19,785 nt of DNA, from assembly GCA_003519585.1 (NCBI GenBank), contig DOWL01000147.1, positions 23,087-42,871 on the forward strand, in the 5' to 3' direction. The position numbers and the translations under genes were made by a program. Every line of letters begins with the position of its first letter. Position 1 is the first letter of the stretch. Under the pieces are notes generated by a model. That model had not been told where the DNA came from. It saw nothing but the letters and a program-made list of their open reading frames with translations, and searched no databases. The DNA comes from Nocardioides sp. (GTDB taxonomy: Bacteria > Actinomycetota > Actinomycetes > Propionibacteriales > Nocardioidaceae). Below, piece by piece: positions 1-7,700 of this stretch.

Positions 1-93
1 GTCGCGCAGGAGCCGGCCGAGCTCGTCGAAGCTGCGCTGGGCCTCCCACCGGGAGCGGCCCCGCGCCGCCGCCTCGCGCACCGTCGTACTCAC
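1..93 (-). CDS. Unidentified protein, N-terminal fragment (runs off the window)
   Basis: An open reading frame starts at a GTG (93-91) and stays open to the window edge. The 31 visible residues begin MSTTVREAAARGRSRWEAQR and are rich in Arg, Ala and Glu, with no recognisable domain. The ATG two bases upstream (95-93) is followed at once by a TGA, so the GTG is the only sensible start here. A TAACGT box on the minus strand (106-101) lies 7 nt before the GTG, matching the leaderless promoter geometry of several other genes in this window and supporting the start. The gene is divergent from ribonuclease J. Function is unknown; the fragment is too short to assign. Confidence 0.4.
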   Translation of the reverse strand, partial: MSTTVREAAARGRSRWEAQRSFDELGRLLRD

Positions 94-100
94 ATCGCCG

Positions 101-106
101 ACGTTA
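101..106 (-). promoter_or_regulatory. -10-like box of the left-edge gene
   Basis: TAACGT (TANNNT consensus) read on the minus strand, 7 nt before the GTG at 93. No Shine-Dalgarno is visible, so a leaderless transcript is likely. No convincing -35 was seen. Confidence 0.35.
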
Positions 107-168
107 GGTGCGCGCGCCGACAGTCGGTCCGACAACACGCCCGGCAGCCCGGACCCGGCGGCGCTGAG

Positions 169-174
169 TAGGCT
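169..174 (+). promoter_or_regulatory. -10-like box of the ribonuclease J gene
   Basis: TAGGCT (TANNNT) ends 7 nt before the ATG at 182. No purine-rich ribosome binding site lies between them, which fits a leaderless mRNA starting at or near the A of the ATG. The -35 region is not recognisable. Confidence 0.4.
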
Positions 175-181
175 CGTCGCG

Positions 182-1861
182 ATGCCTCCGATCAACGAAG
201 CGCCACCCCCACTGCCCACGGGCTTCCTCCGCGTCATCCCGCTCGGTGGAGTGGGCGAGATCGGTCGCAACATGGCCGTGCTCGAGTACGACGGGCGGCT
301 GCTCATCATCGACTGCGGCGTGCTGTTCCCGGAGGAGCACCAACCGGGCGTCGACCTCGTGCTACCCGACTTCACGCACCTGCAGGACCGCTGGGACGAC
401 ATCGAGGCGGTGATCCTCACCCACGGGCACGAGGACCACATCGGCGGCGTGCCGTACCTCATCCAGGCCGGACTGCGGGCGCCGCTGGTCGGCTCACGAT
501 TCACCCTCGGCCTGCTCGACGCCAAGCTCACCGAGCGCCGCCTCGACTCCGACGAGACCGAGGTGACTGCGGGTCAGACGGTGCGCTTCGGGCCTTTCAC
601 CTGTGAGTTCGTCGCGGTCAACCACTCGATCCCCGATGCGCTGGCCGTGGCCGTCACCACCGGCGCCGGGACGGTGTTCCACACCGGCGACTTCAAGGCC
701 GACCTGACCCCGCTCGACAACCGGCTGACCGACATGGCGTCGTTCTACAAGCTCGGCGAGCGCGGCGTCGACCTGCTGATGAGCGACTCGACCAACGCCG
801 ACGTACCCGGCGTCGTCGCCACCGAACGCGACATCGGCCCGGTCCTCGACCGCGTCGTCGGCGAGGCCTCCGGCCGGGTCTTCGTGGTCTGCACCTCCAG
901 CCACGTCCAACGCATCCAGCAGGTGCTCAACACCGCTCGCAACAGCGAGCGGCACGTCGCCATCATCGGGCGCTCGATGGTCCGCAACGTCCGGATCGCC
1001 GAGGAGCTCGGCTATCTCACCGTCCCGCCGGGGCTGGTGCTGTCGGTCGAGCAGGTCAACGACCTGCCCGCCGACCGGATGCTGGTGCTCTGCACGGGCT
1101 CCCAGGGCGAGCCGGCAGCCGCGCTGAGCCGGATGGCGACCGGTCAGCACAAGGACTTCACGCTCGCCGAGGGCGACGCGGTGATCTTCGCGAGCTCGCT
1201 CATCCCCGGCAACGAGAGCGCGGTCTACCGCCTCATCGACCGGCTCGCGTACGCCGGCGTCGACGTGATCACCCGCCAGCAGGCCCCGATCCACGTGAGT
1301 GGCCACGCCGCTGCCGGCGAGCTCACCGCGGTGCTGACCGCGCTCCGGCCGCGCAACTTCATGCCCGTGCACGGCGAGGGCCGGCACCTGCGGGCACACG
1401 CCAAGCTGGCGATGCGGACCGGCGTACCCCAGGACCGCATCATCGTGGCCCGCGACGGGGCCGTGGTCGACCTCGGCGACGGCAAGGCGTCCGTGGTCGG
1501 CCAGGTCTCGGCCGGCTACACCTACGTCGACGGCGGTGGCGTCGGCGACGTCGGCGAGGAGAGCCTCCGCGACCGGCTCATCCTCGGCGACGAGGGGTTC
1601 ATCTCTGCCGTGGTCGTCGTCGACTCGCGCTCGGGCACCGTCGTCGCCGGACCGGAGATCTCCGCGCGTGGCTTCGCCGACGAGGATGCGCCGCTCGACG
1701 ACATCCGGCAGCGGGTCGCCGACGACATCGCCAACGCGCCCCAGTCACACCCGGTCGACCCCGACGAACTGCGTCGCGTCATCCGCCGTTCCATCGGCTC
1801 CCAGGTCAACCGCGTGCACCGTCGGCGGCCGATGATCCTGGTCTACGTCGTCGAGACGTAG
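182..1861 (+). CDS. rnj: Ribonuclease J (metallo-beta-lactamase/beta-CASP RNase)
   Basis: The product is 559 residues, typical of bacterial RNase J. It processes and degrades mRNA and rRNA in the cytoplasm by endonuclease and 5'-3' exonuclease activity (family knowledge). The start MPPINEAPPPLPTGFLRVIP leads into the conserved LGGVGEIGRN (21-30). The metal motif HGHEDHIGG is at 81-89, followed by H148 and D170 (FHTGDFKAD). SDSTNAD (201-207), the beta-CASP region around CTGSQGEP (304-311), HVSGHA (371-376) and PVHGE (395-399) complete the catalytic set. The C-terminal domain ends in NRVHRRRPMILVYVVET. All catalytic residues look intact. In many actinobacteria rnj follows dapA; here the upstream neighbour is a divergent unidentified gene, so it appears monocistronic with its own promoter. 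Identity is very secure. Confidence 0.96.
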   Translation: MPPINEAPPPLPTGFLRVIPLGGVGEIGRNMAVLEYDGRLLIIDCGVLFPEEHQPGVDLVLPDFTHLQDRWDDIEAVILTHGHEDHIGGVPYLIQAGLRAPLVGSRFTLGLLDAKLTERRLDSDETEVTAGQTVRFGPFTCEFVAVNHSIPDALAVAVTTGAGTVFHTGDFKADLTPLDNRLTDMASFYKLGERGVDLLMSDSTNADVPGVVATERDIGPVLDRVVGEASGRVFVVCTSSHVQRIQQVLNTARNSERHVAIIGRSMVRNVRIAEELGYLTVPPGLVLSVEQVNDLPADRMLVLCTGSQGEPAAALSRMATGQHKDFTLAEGDAVIFASSLIPGNESAVYRLIDRLAYAGVDVITRQQAPIHVSGHAAAGELTAVLTALRPRNFMPVHGEGRHLRAHAKLAMRTGVPQDRIIVARDGAVVDLGDGKASVVGQVSAGYTYVDGGGVGDVGEESLRDRLILGDEGFISAVVVVDSRSGTVVAGPEISARGFADEDAPLDDIRQRVADDIANAPQSHPVDPDELRRVIRRSIGSQVNRVHRRRPMILVYVVET

Positions 1862-1893
1862 TCGTCCACGGCCCCGCAACCACGCCCCAGCGG

Positions 1894-1912
1894 CCTCCCT
1901 AACGCCGGGAGG
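1894..1912. terminator. Hairpin after ribonuclease J
   Basis: CCTCCC (1894-1899) and GGGAGG (1907-1912) form a perfect 6-bp stem with a 7-nt loop, beginning 32 nt after the rnj stop. No T-tract follows, as is common for actinobacterial terminators. The right arm is also the first part of a dispersed repeat. Confidence 0.4.
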
Positions 1913-1961
1913 GAGCGCAGCGACCCGGTAGTTCGCGGCGGAGCCGCGCGCCCGGCGATCG
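1907..1961 (+). repeat. Dispersed intergenic repeat, copy 1
   Basis: About 55 bp beginning GGGAGGGAGCGCAGCGACCC and ending CGCGCCCGGCGATCG. It matches 17497-17552 at roughly 48 of 56 aligned positions (counted by eye, one 1-bp gap). Inside it CGCGGC (1934-1939) and GCCGCG (1943-1948) form a tight hairpin. Both copies lie in the same orientation, between convergent genes. Confidence 0.6.
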
Positions 1962-1979
1962 GCCCGATGGCCGTGGCGA

Positions 1980-2001
1980 CTGGCGCCGGTGCGAGCGCCA
2001 G
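1980..2001. terminator. Hairpin in the rnj/LCP convergent spacer
   Basis: CTGGCGC (1980-1986) pairs perfectly with GCGCCAG (1995-2001) around an 8-nt loop. It lies between two converging operons and could end transcription from either side. Function is inferred from position only. Confidence 0.4.
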
Positions 2002-2012
2002 CGAGCCAGGCG

Positions 2013-2066
2013 CCCCGGCGAGCGTCAGCGAGCGTCGCCGCGGACTCGGGCCGAAACTCGCCGGGG
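2013..2066. terminator. Long inverted repeat before the small minus-strand gene
   Basis: CCCCGGCGAG (2013-2022) and CTCGCCGGGG (2057-2066) are perfect 10-bp complements with 34 nt between them. The structure ends 7 nt from the stop codon of the minus-strand gene at 2074, the expected place for the terminator of the LCP operon. Confidence 0.45.
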
Positions 2067-2073
2067 TAAATGG

Positions 2074-2244
2074 CTAGTGGTGGGGCGGCACTTGCTCCTT
2101 GAGCCAGGTGTCCCCGCTCGACTCGGCTTGTCCGGGGCGTTCCGCAGGATCGCGTTCGTCGGAGGTGGTGTCCGGGAGCGAGTCGCCGAACACCTCGGCC
2201 AGCCGGCGTCGGCGCTGCCAGTCAGCTTCGCGCTGCTCGGTCAC
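2074..2244 (-). CDS. Small conserved-looking hypothetical protein (56 aa), coupled to LCP
   Basis: The frame begins at GTG (2244-2242) and encodes MTEQREADWQRRRRLAEVFG (1-20), then an acidic Ser/Asp/Pro linker, and ends WLKEQVPPHH before TAG (2076-2074). The GTG lies only 9 nt after the LCP stop, and a GAGGTGG ribosome binding site (2255-2249) overlaps that stop, so the two genes are very likely translationally coupled. The protein is charged, has no signal peptide or membrane segment, and should be cytosolic. From memory, similar short proteins with an N-terminal DWQRRRRLAEVFGD-like block and a C-terminal W-x3-QVPPHH-like block accompany actinobacterial LCP genes. No function is known. It is easy to miss because of its length and GTG start. 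Confidence 0.72.
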   Translation of the reverse strand: MTEQREADWQRRRRLAEVFGDSLPDTTSDERDPAERPGQAESSGDTWLKEQVPPHH

Positions 2245-2248
2245 GTCA

Positions 2249-2255
2249 CCACCTC
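2249..2255 (-). promoter_or_regulatory. Ribosome binding site overlapping the LCP stop codon
   Basis: GAGGTGG on the minus strand, 4 nt before the GTG of the 56-residue gene. It shares bases with the TGA of the LCP gene (2256-2254), so it decides the start and implies coupling. Confidence 0.6.
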
Positions 2256-3552
2256 AGGTGCACAGGCCGGCGAACTCGAGGTCGTCGGCGCTGGCGTCGA
2301 CGCTGTCCGAGGGCTCGTCGGTCGGGGAAGCGGTGTCCGTCGGGTCAGTGGGCGAGCCGCTGCTCGACGAGGCGCCCTCGGATGGCGAGGCTCCGCCGCT
2401 CGCGCCCGTGCCGTCGGAGGGCGAGGCGGAGCCGGTGCCGCCGGCGGCGTTGCCGCTGCCCGGGACCTGGTTGGCACCGATCGAACCGTTGCGCAGCTTG
2501 CCGAGCGGTTTGTCGTGCAGGATCCGGTCCCAGAGGATGTCGGCATCGGAGGTCCACTCGACCCGACCCGGCTGTGAGGTGCTGTAGACGAACGGCACGG
2601 TGATGAACCGGATCCGCTTGAGCCCGATGTCTTGGAACTGCAGCCCGATCTTCGCCATCTCCTTGATGTTGGCGATGTCGGTCGTGAGCCCCTTCGTGGC
2701 GGCGTTGAGGAAGCGGACGAGCCGGTCGAACCGCGTCAAGGTGCCGCTGGAGAGGACCTTGGCCACCAGTGCCCCGATGAACGCCTGCTGCCGCTTGATC
2801 CGGCCGATGTCGGAGCCGTCGCCGACTCCGTGGCGGACTCGCACGTAGGCGAGCGCCTCCTTGCCGTCCAGGGTCCGGGTGCCGGCGGGGATCGTGATGC
2901 CGTACTCGGAGGAGTCGATGTCCTCCGGCACGCAGACCTCGACGCCGTCGACCGCATCGACCATGCCCTTGAAGCTGCCGAAGTCGACGACGACGTAGTT
3001 GTCGATGGGGATGCCGGTGGTCTGCTCGAACTGCTGGATGGTGCACGCCGGCCCGCCGTAGGAATAGGCGGCGTTCCACATCGCGCCGGTGCCACCGGGG
3101 ATGGTCTTGCCGTCCTCGCTCTTGCAGTCGGGCCGCTCGACCAGCGAGTCGCGCGGGATCGAGACGCCGTAGGCGGATTGCCGGTCGGCCGAGAGGTGGA
3201 ACAGGATCGTGGTGTCCGACCCGCCGCCGGCCTCCTGGTCGACACCGCAACCGTCGCAGTCGCGGGAGTCCGAGCCCATGACGAGGATGTTGAGCGGCTC
3301 CTTCGGCCCCTCGACCTTCACCTTCTCGGGTCGGTCGTAGAGCTGGTCGCCGACGTCGACGACGTTGATGTTGTCGTTGAAGTGGCGGTAGAGGAAGGCC
3401 ACCGACAGGCCGCTCACCATGCCCAGTGTGAGCAGCGTGGCCAGCAGCACCTTCGCGACGGTATGCGTGCGACGCGTGCGACCGCGCCGCTTCCCCGCTC
3501 TATATGCAGAGGGCAGCTCGGGCTGGGCAGGGGGCTGCGCAGCGTCGGGCAT
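2254..3552 (-). CDS. LytR-CpsA-Psr (LCP) family cell-wall glycopolymer ligase
   Basis: LCP proteins transfer lipid-linked glycopolymers onto peptidoglycan outside the membrane (family knowledge). I place the start at ATG 3552, preceded by GAAGGTG, giving 432 residues; an in-frame GTG at 3564 would add four. A basic N-terminus (KRRGRTRRTH, 21-30) precedes one membrane helix (about 33-55). The LCP domain spans about 86-265, with NILVMGSDSRD (88-98), GGSDTTILFHLSAD (110-123) and SIPRDS (131-136). LDGKEALAYVRVRH (228-241) and DIGRIKRQQ (248-256) follow, carrying the conserved Asp/Arg residues of the pyrophosphate-binding site. A Ser/Thr/Gly/Pro-rich tail (about 364-420) ends in DLEFAGLCT. Several Cys (99, 102, 143, 170, 207) suggest disulfides. 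First gene of a two-gene operon. The exact glycopolymer is not determinable. Confidence 0.92.
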   Translation of the reverse strand: MPDAAQPPAQPELPSAYRAGKRRGRTRRTHTVAKVLLATLLTLGMVSGLSVAFLYRHFNDNINVVDVGDQLYDRPEKVKVEGPKEPLNILVMGSDSRDCDGCGVDQEAGGGSDTTILFHLSADRQSAYGVSIPRDSLVERPDCKSEDGKTIPGGTGAMWNAAYSYGGPACTIQQFEQTTGIPIDNYVVVDFGSFKGMVDAVDGVEVCVPEDIDSSEYGITIPAGTRTLDGKEALAYVRVRHGVGDGSDIGRIKRQQAFIGALVAKVLSSGTLTRFDRLVRFLNAATKGLTTDIANIKEMAKIGLQFQDIGLKRIRFITVPFVYSTSQPGRVEWTSDADILWDRILHDKPLGKLRNGSIGANQVPGSGNAAGGTGSASPSDGTGASGGASPSEGASSSSGSPTDPTDTASPTDEPSDSVDASADDLEFAGLCT

Positions 3553-3555
3553 GGT

Positions 3556-3562
3556 CACCTTC
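3556..3562 (-). promoter_or_regulatory. Ribosome binding site of the LCP gene
   Basis: GAAGGTG on the minus strand followed by ACC and then ATG (3552). This favours the ATG over the upstream in-frame GTG at 3564, which overlaps the site. Confidence 0.5.
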
Positions 3563-3628
3563 ACGTGGGGCGGAAAAGAGCTTGACGAGGTCGGCTCGGT
3601 CGCACTCGGGTGTGCGCGCGTCCGCGCC

Positions 3629-3634
3629 AGACTA
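3629..3634 (-). promoter_or_regulatory. Possible -10 box of the LCP operon
   Basis: TAGTCT (TANNNT) on the minus strand about 77 nt before the LCP ATG, in the only spacer before the operon. No clear -35 was found, so this is a weak call. Confidence 0.22.
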
Positions 3635-3685
3635 CGGGTCTACCCCAAATGATGAACCGGACCCGCCGGTATCGCCAAGATCTCG

Positions 3686-4789
3686 TCACCGCGGATCCGG
3701 CACCACCCAGATCTCGTCGCCGTCGCCGGGAGCGCTACCGAGGGCCACGCACCGCGCCCCGGGAACGACCTGGACGTCGAAGATCTCCTCCAGGCCGGAG
3801 GTGAACTCCAATGTCGCGACGGTGTCTCCCGTGGTGAGCTCGATCACCCCCACACCGCATTTGAGCTGGTCGTGGAACTGCGCGATCGGAGCCCCGCCGA
3901 AGATCGCGGTCTCACGGATCTTCGAGAGCCCCACGAACGCCAGGTCACCGACGATGGCCAGGCCACGGGCGTAGCCCGGCAGCGCCGCCACGGTCTCGCG
4001 CTCGCCGGTCGCCAGGTCGATGCGCTGCAGGTTGCCCATCCCGGAATTGAGGACGTACAGCGCTCCCCCGTGCCATCGCGGTGAGTGGGGCATGGCGATG
4101 CCGGTGCTGACGGGCTGCCCGCTGGGCACCTCGAGTACGGCGCCGCTGGTGATCCGGCTCTCGCGCCAGCCGCCCGGCCGGTCCGACTGGGCCATCACGG
4201 TCACGAAGGCAGGTCGGCCGTCGCGCATGGCCAATCCGTTGAGGTGACATCGGTCCTCGCCGGCCAGGGCGGTGATGAAGGGCGGCCGCCACCGCGGCAC
4301 GAAGCTGAAGGCGGGATCGATACCGGCCAGGCACGAGAACAGGGTGTTCACGACCCACAGCTCGGGCTCGCCTGCGGCATCCGCACCCCACGCGATCTCG
4401 TGTCCCTGGATCCCACCGGTGACCGTCGACCCCCGAGCCAGGAAGCAGCGGTCGTAGCGGTCGGGGGGTGCGATCCGTGCCGCCAGCTCGGAGTGGTCGC
4501 GCAGGAACCAGATCTGGCCCCTGGCTCCCACCGCGATCTGGTCGGTGCCGACCGCGACTCCCATCGCCTGGTCGAAGCGGTGGAAGTCGAAGGCCACCCG
4601 CCCCCCGTCCACGCCGATCGAGACCAGCTGGCCGGCCTGGTAGGTCGAGACGAGGAGAGAGCAGCCGGCCCGCTCCAGGACGTCGGGAAACGACGGGCTG
4701 TGCGTGTAGTTGGCTTCCAGTACGGCGCGCGCTCCCGCCCGCGGGGCAGCCTCCTGCTGCGGCGCGGGCTCCTGCCCCGGAGCGGTCAC
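3686..4789 (-). CDS. TIGR03032/DUF4915 family protein
   Basis: A 367-residue protein with no signal peptide or membrane helix. It carries the family landmarks: LVSTYQAGQL (46-55), FHRFDQAMGVAVG (69-81), ELWVVNTLFSCLAGIDPAFS, VPRWRPPFITALAGEDRCHL, NGLAMRDGRPAFVT, MPHSPRWHGGALYVLNSGMG, LPGYARGLAIVG, FVGLSKIRET and GLEEIFDVQVVPG. The repeating beta-strand pattern suggests a beta-propeller. The family has no established biochemical role. It starts at GTG 4789, whose first bases overlap the TGA of the giant repeat gene (GTGA junction), so the two are translationally coupled. The N-terminal 20 residues are Pro/Gln/Ala-rich and probably unstructured. Family identity is secure from motif recognition; function is unknown. 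Confidence 0.85.
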   Translation of the reverse strand: MTAPGQEPAPQQEAAPRAGARAVLEANYTHSPSFPDVLERAGCSLLVSTYQAGQLVSIGVDGGRVAFDFHRFDQAMGVAVGTDQIAVGARGQIWFLRDHSELAARIAPPDRYDRCFLARGSTVTGGIQGHEIAWGADAAGEPELWVVNTLFSCLAGIDPAFSFVPRWRPPFITALAGEDRCHLNGLAMRDGRPAFVTVMAQSDRPGGWRESRITSGAVLEVPSGQPVSTGIAMPHSPRWHGGALYVLNSGMGNLQRIDLATGERETVAALPGYARGLAIVGDLAFVGLSKIRETAIFGGAPIAQFHDQLKCGVGVIELTTGDTVATLEFTSGLEEIFDVQVVPGARCVALGSAPGDGDEIWVVPDPR

Positions 4790-7700
4790 GCGTGGATCAG
4801 GGTGTAGCTCTTGGTCTTGGTGTTCGCCGTACCCCCGGTCGGCGTGTAGGTGAGCCGGACCTTGACCTTGAGCTTGCCGTTCTTCTTCGCCTTGATCTGC
4901 TTCAGTCCGCTCTTGGTGAGCTTGACCTTGATCGTGACCGAGTCCGCCTTCGACACGACGACCTCGACGACCTTGACCGGAGACTTGCCGGCCGGGGAGA
5001 GGCGGAGCGTGCCGGCGCCGGGCAGCTTCACGGCGAGCGCCAGGGTGCCCTTCTTGGTGTTGGCCTTTCCTGACGACGGCGCCTTGAACGTGTTGTCCGG
5101 AGGAGCCGGCGGGGCGACCTGCGCCGCGCTGACCGTGAAGGTCCGCTCGGCCGGCGTCGGGTCGACGTTGCCCGCCGCGTCGAACGCGCGGAAGGCGACC
5201 GTGTGGCTGCCGTCAGCCAGGCCCGTGAAGGTGTGCGGCGAGGTGCAGTCGGTGAACGGCCCGCCGTCCAGGCGGCATTGCAGGGTCGCCGTGTCGCCCT
5301 TCGTGCCGGAGAAGGCGAACGTCGCCGAGTTGGTCGTGATCGTCGCTCCTGCCGCTGGGCCGGAGTCGATGGAGGTGTCCGGCGGTGTGGAGTCGACCGA
5401 GGCGGAGGTCAATCGGACGGTGCCCGCCGCCGTACCGTCGGACTTCCACAGCCCGAAGCCGGCGATGCCGTCGTCACCGGTGAAGAAGAGCGTGTTCCCG
5501 ACCATGGTGAGGTCGCGTAGGTAGCCACTGCCGGCACCGGGCTTGAGGTCTTTGACCAACGCGGTGCCGGCTGGACTGCCATCGGACCTCCACAGCTCGT
5601 CGCCGTGCCCCGTGTCGTCGGCGACGAAGTAGACGTCTGCTCCGGTGGCGGTCAGGTCGTGCGGGTAGGAGCCGCTGTCGGCAGCGTCGATGTCCTCGAC
5701 CCGGACGGTGCCGGCAGCGCTGCCGTCGGAGGACCACAGCTCGCGGCCCGCGCTGGGGTCGTTGGCGACGAAGTACAAGTCTCCGGCCGTCGCGGTCAGC
5801 TCCGTGGGGTGGCCGCTGTCGCCGCCTGGATCGCTGTCCTTGACCAGCACGGTTCCGGCCTCGGTGCCGTCCGACTTCCACAGCTCGTATCCCGAGGTGT
5901 CGTCGTTGGCGGTGAGGAAGAGCGTCCCGCCCATGGCGGCGAGCGATCGCGGCCCGTCGTAGTAGGCCCGAGGTGGCCCGGCCCGGAAGTCCTTCACCAG
6001 AACCGTTCCAGCACCGGTGCCGTCGGACGTCCACAACTCGCGACCGTCGACCCCGTCGTCGGCGGTGAAGAACAGCTCACCGCCGACCGCGGTCAACTCG
6101 CGAGGTTTCGCGTTGCCGGCGGGGTTGATGTCGTGGACCAACTGAGTGCCGGCGTCAGTGCCGTCAGACTTCCACAACTCATAGCCGAAGCTGCCGTCGG
6201 TCGCCGTGAAGTAGACGGTGCCGCCCACCGAGGTGAGGTCGTCCGCGTAACTGTCGTAAGCGCCCGGGTAGATGTCCTTGACCAGCATGGTGCCGCCGCT
6301 GGTCCCGTCGGACTTCCAGAGTTCGATGCCGTGGTCACCGTCGTCGGCCGTGAAGTACAGCGTCCCGTCCACGTCGGTCAGTCGTGAGATGCGGCTGCCG
6401 CCCGCTCCGGGCATGACGTCCTCGACGAGCACCGTCCCGGCCGCGGTCCCGTCGGACTTCCAGAGCTCGTAGCCGTGCACGGCGTCGTTGGTCACGAAGA
6501 ACAGCGTTCCGCCGGAAACCGTCAGGTCGGTCGGGCCGTAGTAGCCGGTGTCGGCGGTGATGTCCTTCACCAGGACGGTGCCGGCCGACGTGCCGTCAGA
6601 CTTCCACAGCTCGTAGCCGGTCGCGTCGTCGTACCGCGTGAAGAAGAGGGTGCCGCCCGCGCCGGTCAGCTCCCTGGGAACGCCGAGCGCAAAGCCGGCC
6701 TCGAGGACTTTGACGGCCACCGTGCCGGCGGCAGTCCCGTCGGACCTCCACAGCGCGCGGCCCAACTCGACATGCCCCAAGACGAAGACGGTGTCGCCGG
6801 CCGCACCGATGAGATCGAAGACACCGCCCCGGGAGCCGGGCGCGATGTCCTCGACCATGACCGTCCCAGCTTCGGTGCCGTCGGACTTCCACAGCTCGTA
6901 GCCGTGGACCGAGTCGTCGCCGACGAAGTACAGAGTTCCACCAACGGCCGTCAGCTGGGCCTGCAGCGAGTACGGGTTCGTCGCCAGATCCTTCACGAGC
7001 ACGGTGCCGGCGTCGGATCCGTCGGACTTCCAGAGCTCACGCCCGTGGACACCGTCGTCCGCCGTGAAGAAGAGCGTGTTGCCGACCGGGGTGAGCTCGC
7101 GCGGGCTCGCACTCTGTCCTCCGGGCCGGACGTCCTTGACCATGACGGTCCCGGCTTCGGTGCCGTCGGACTTCCACAGCTCGTAGCCGTGCGTGATCCC
7201 GTCGCCGATCGTGAAGAAGAGCGAGCCGCCGACGGCGGTCAGCTGCGACGGCCCGAAGTAGTAGTCCGGGTTGTCATCGGGGGCGATGTTGTCGACCATC
7301 ACGGTGCCTGCGGTGGTCCCGTCGGACTTCCACAGCTCGGCGCCGTGCGTGCCGTCGTCGGCGGCGAAGAACACCGTGCCGCCTACGGTCGTCAGTTGGC
7401 TCACGTAGCTGCTGCCGCCGGGCGCCGGGTCGACGTCCTTCACCAGGACGGTGCCGCCGGCCGTCCCGTCGGACGCCCACAGCTCGCGGCCGGTGGTGCC
7501 GTCCGTGGCAGAGAACAGAACGCTGGTGCCGAGCGCGGCCAGGTCATCCGGACTGCTGCTGTCGGCTCCGGGCGCGATGTCCTCGACCATGGTGGTCCCG
7601 CCGGCCGAGCCGTCGGACCTCCACAGCTCACGGCCGTTGGTGCCGTCGTCGGCGCTGAAGTAGACAACACCGCCCACTGCCGTGAGGTGCTGGGGACCGT

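Noticed and set aside
2632..3585. 317-codon plus-strand frame opposite the LCP gene
   Set aside because: Asp/Val/Arg-rich antisense product of a strongly supported LCP gene, with no family features.
3635..3665. Possible terminator hairpin CGGGTC/GACCCG after the TIGR03032 gene
   Set aside because: Only a 6-bp stem with a 19-nt loop, overlapping the probable LCP promoter region; too weak to annotate.
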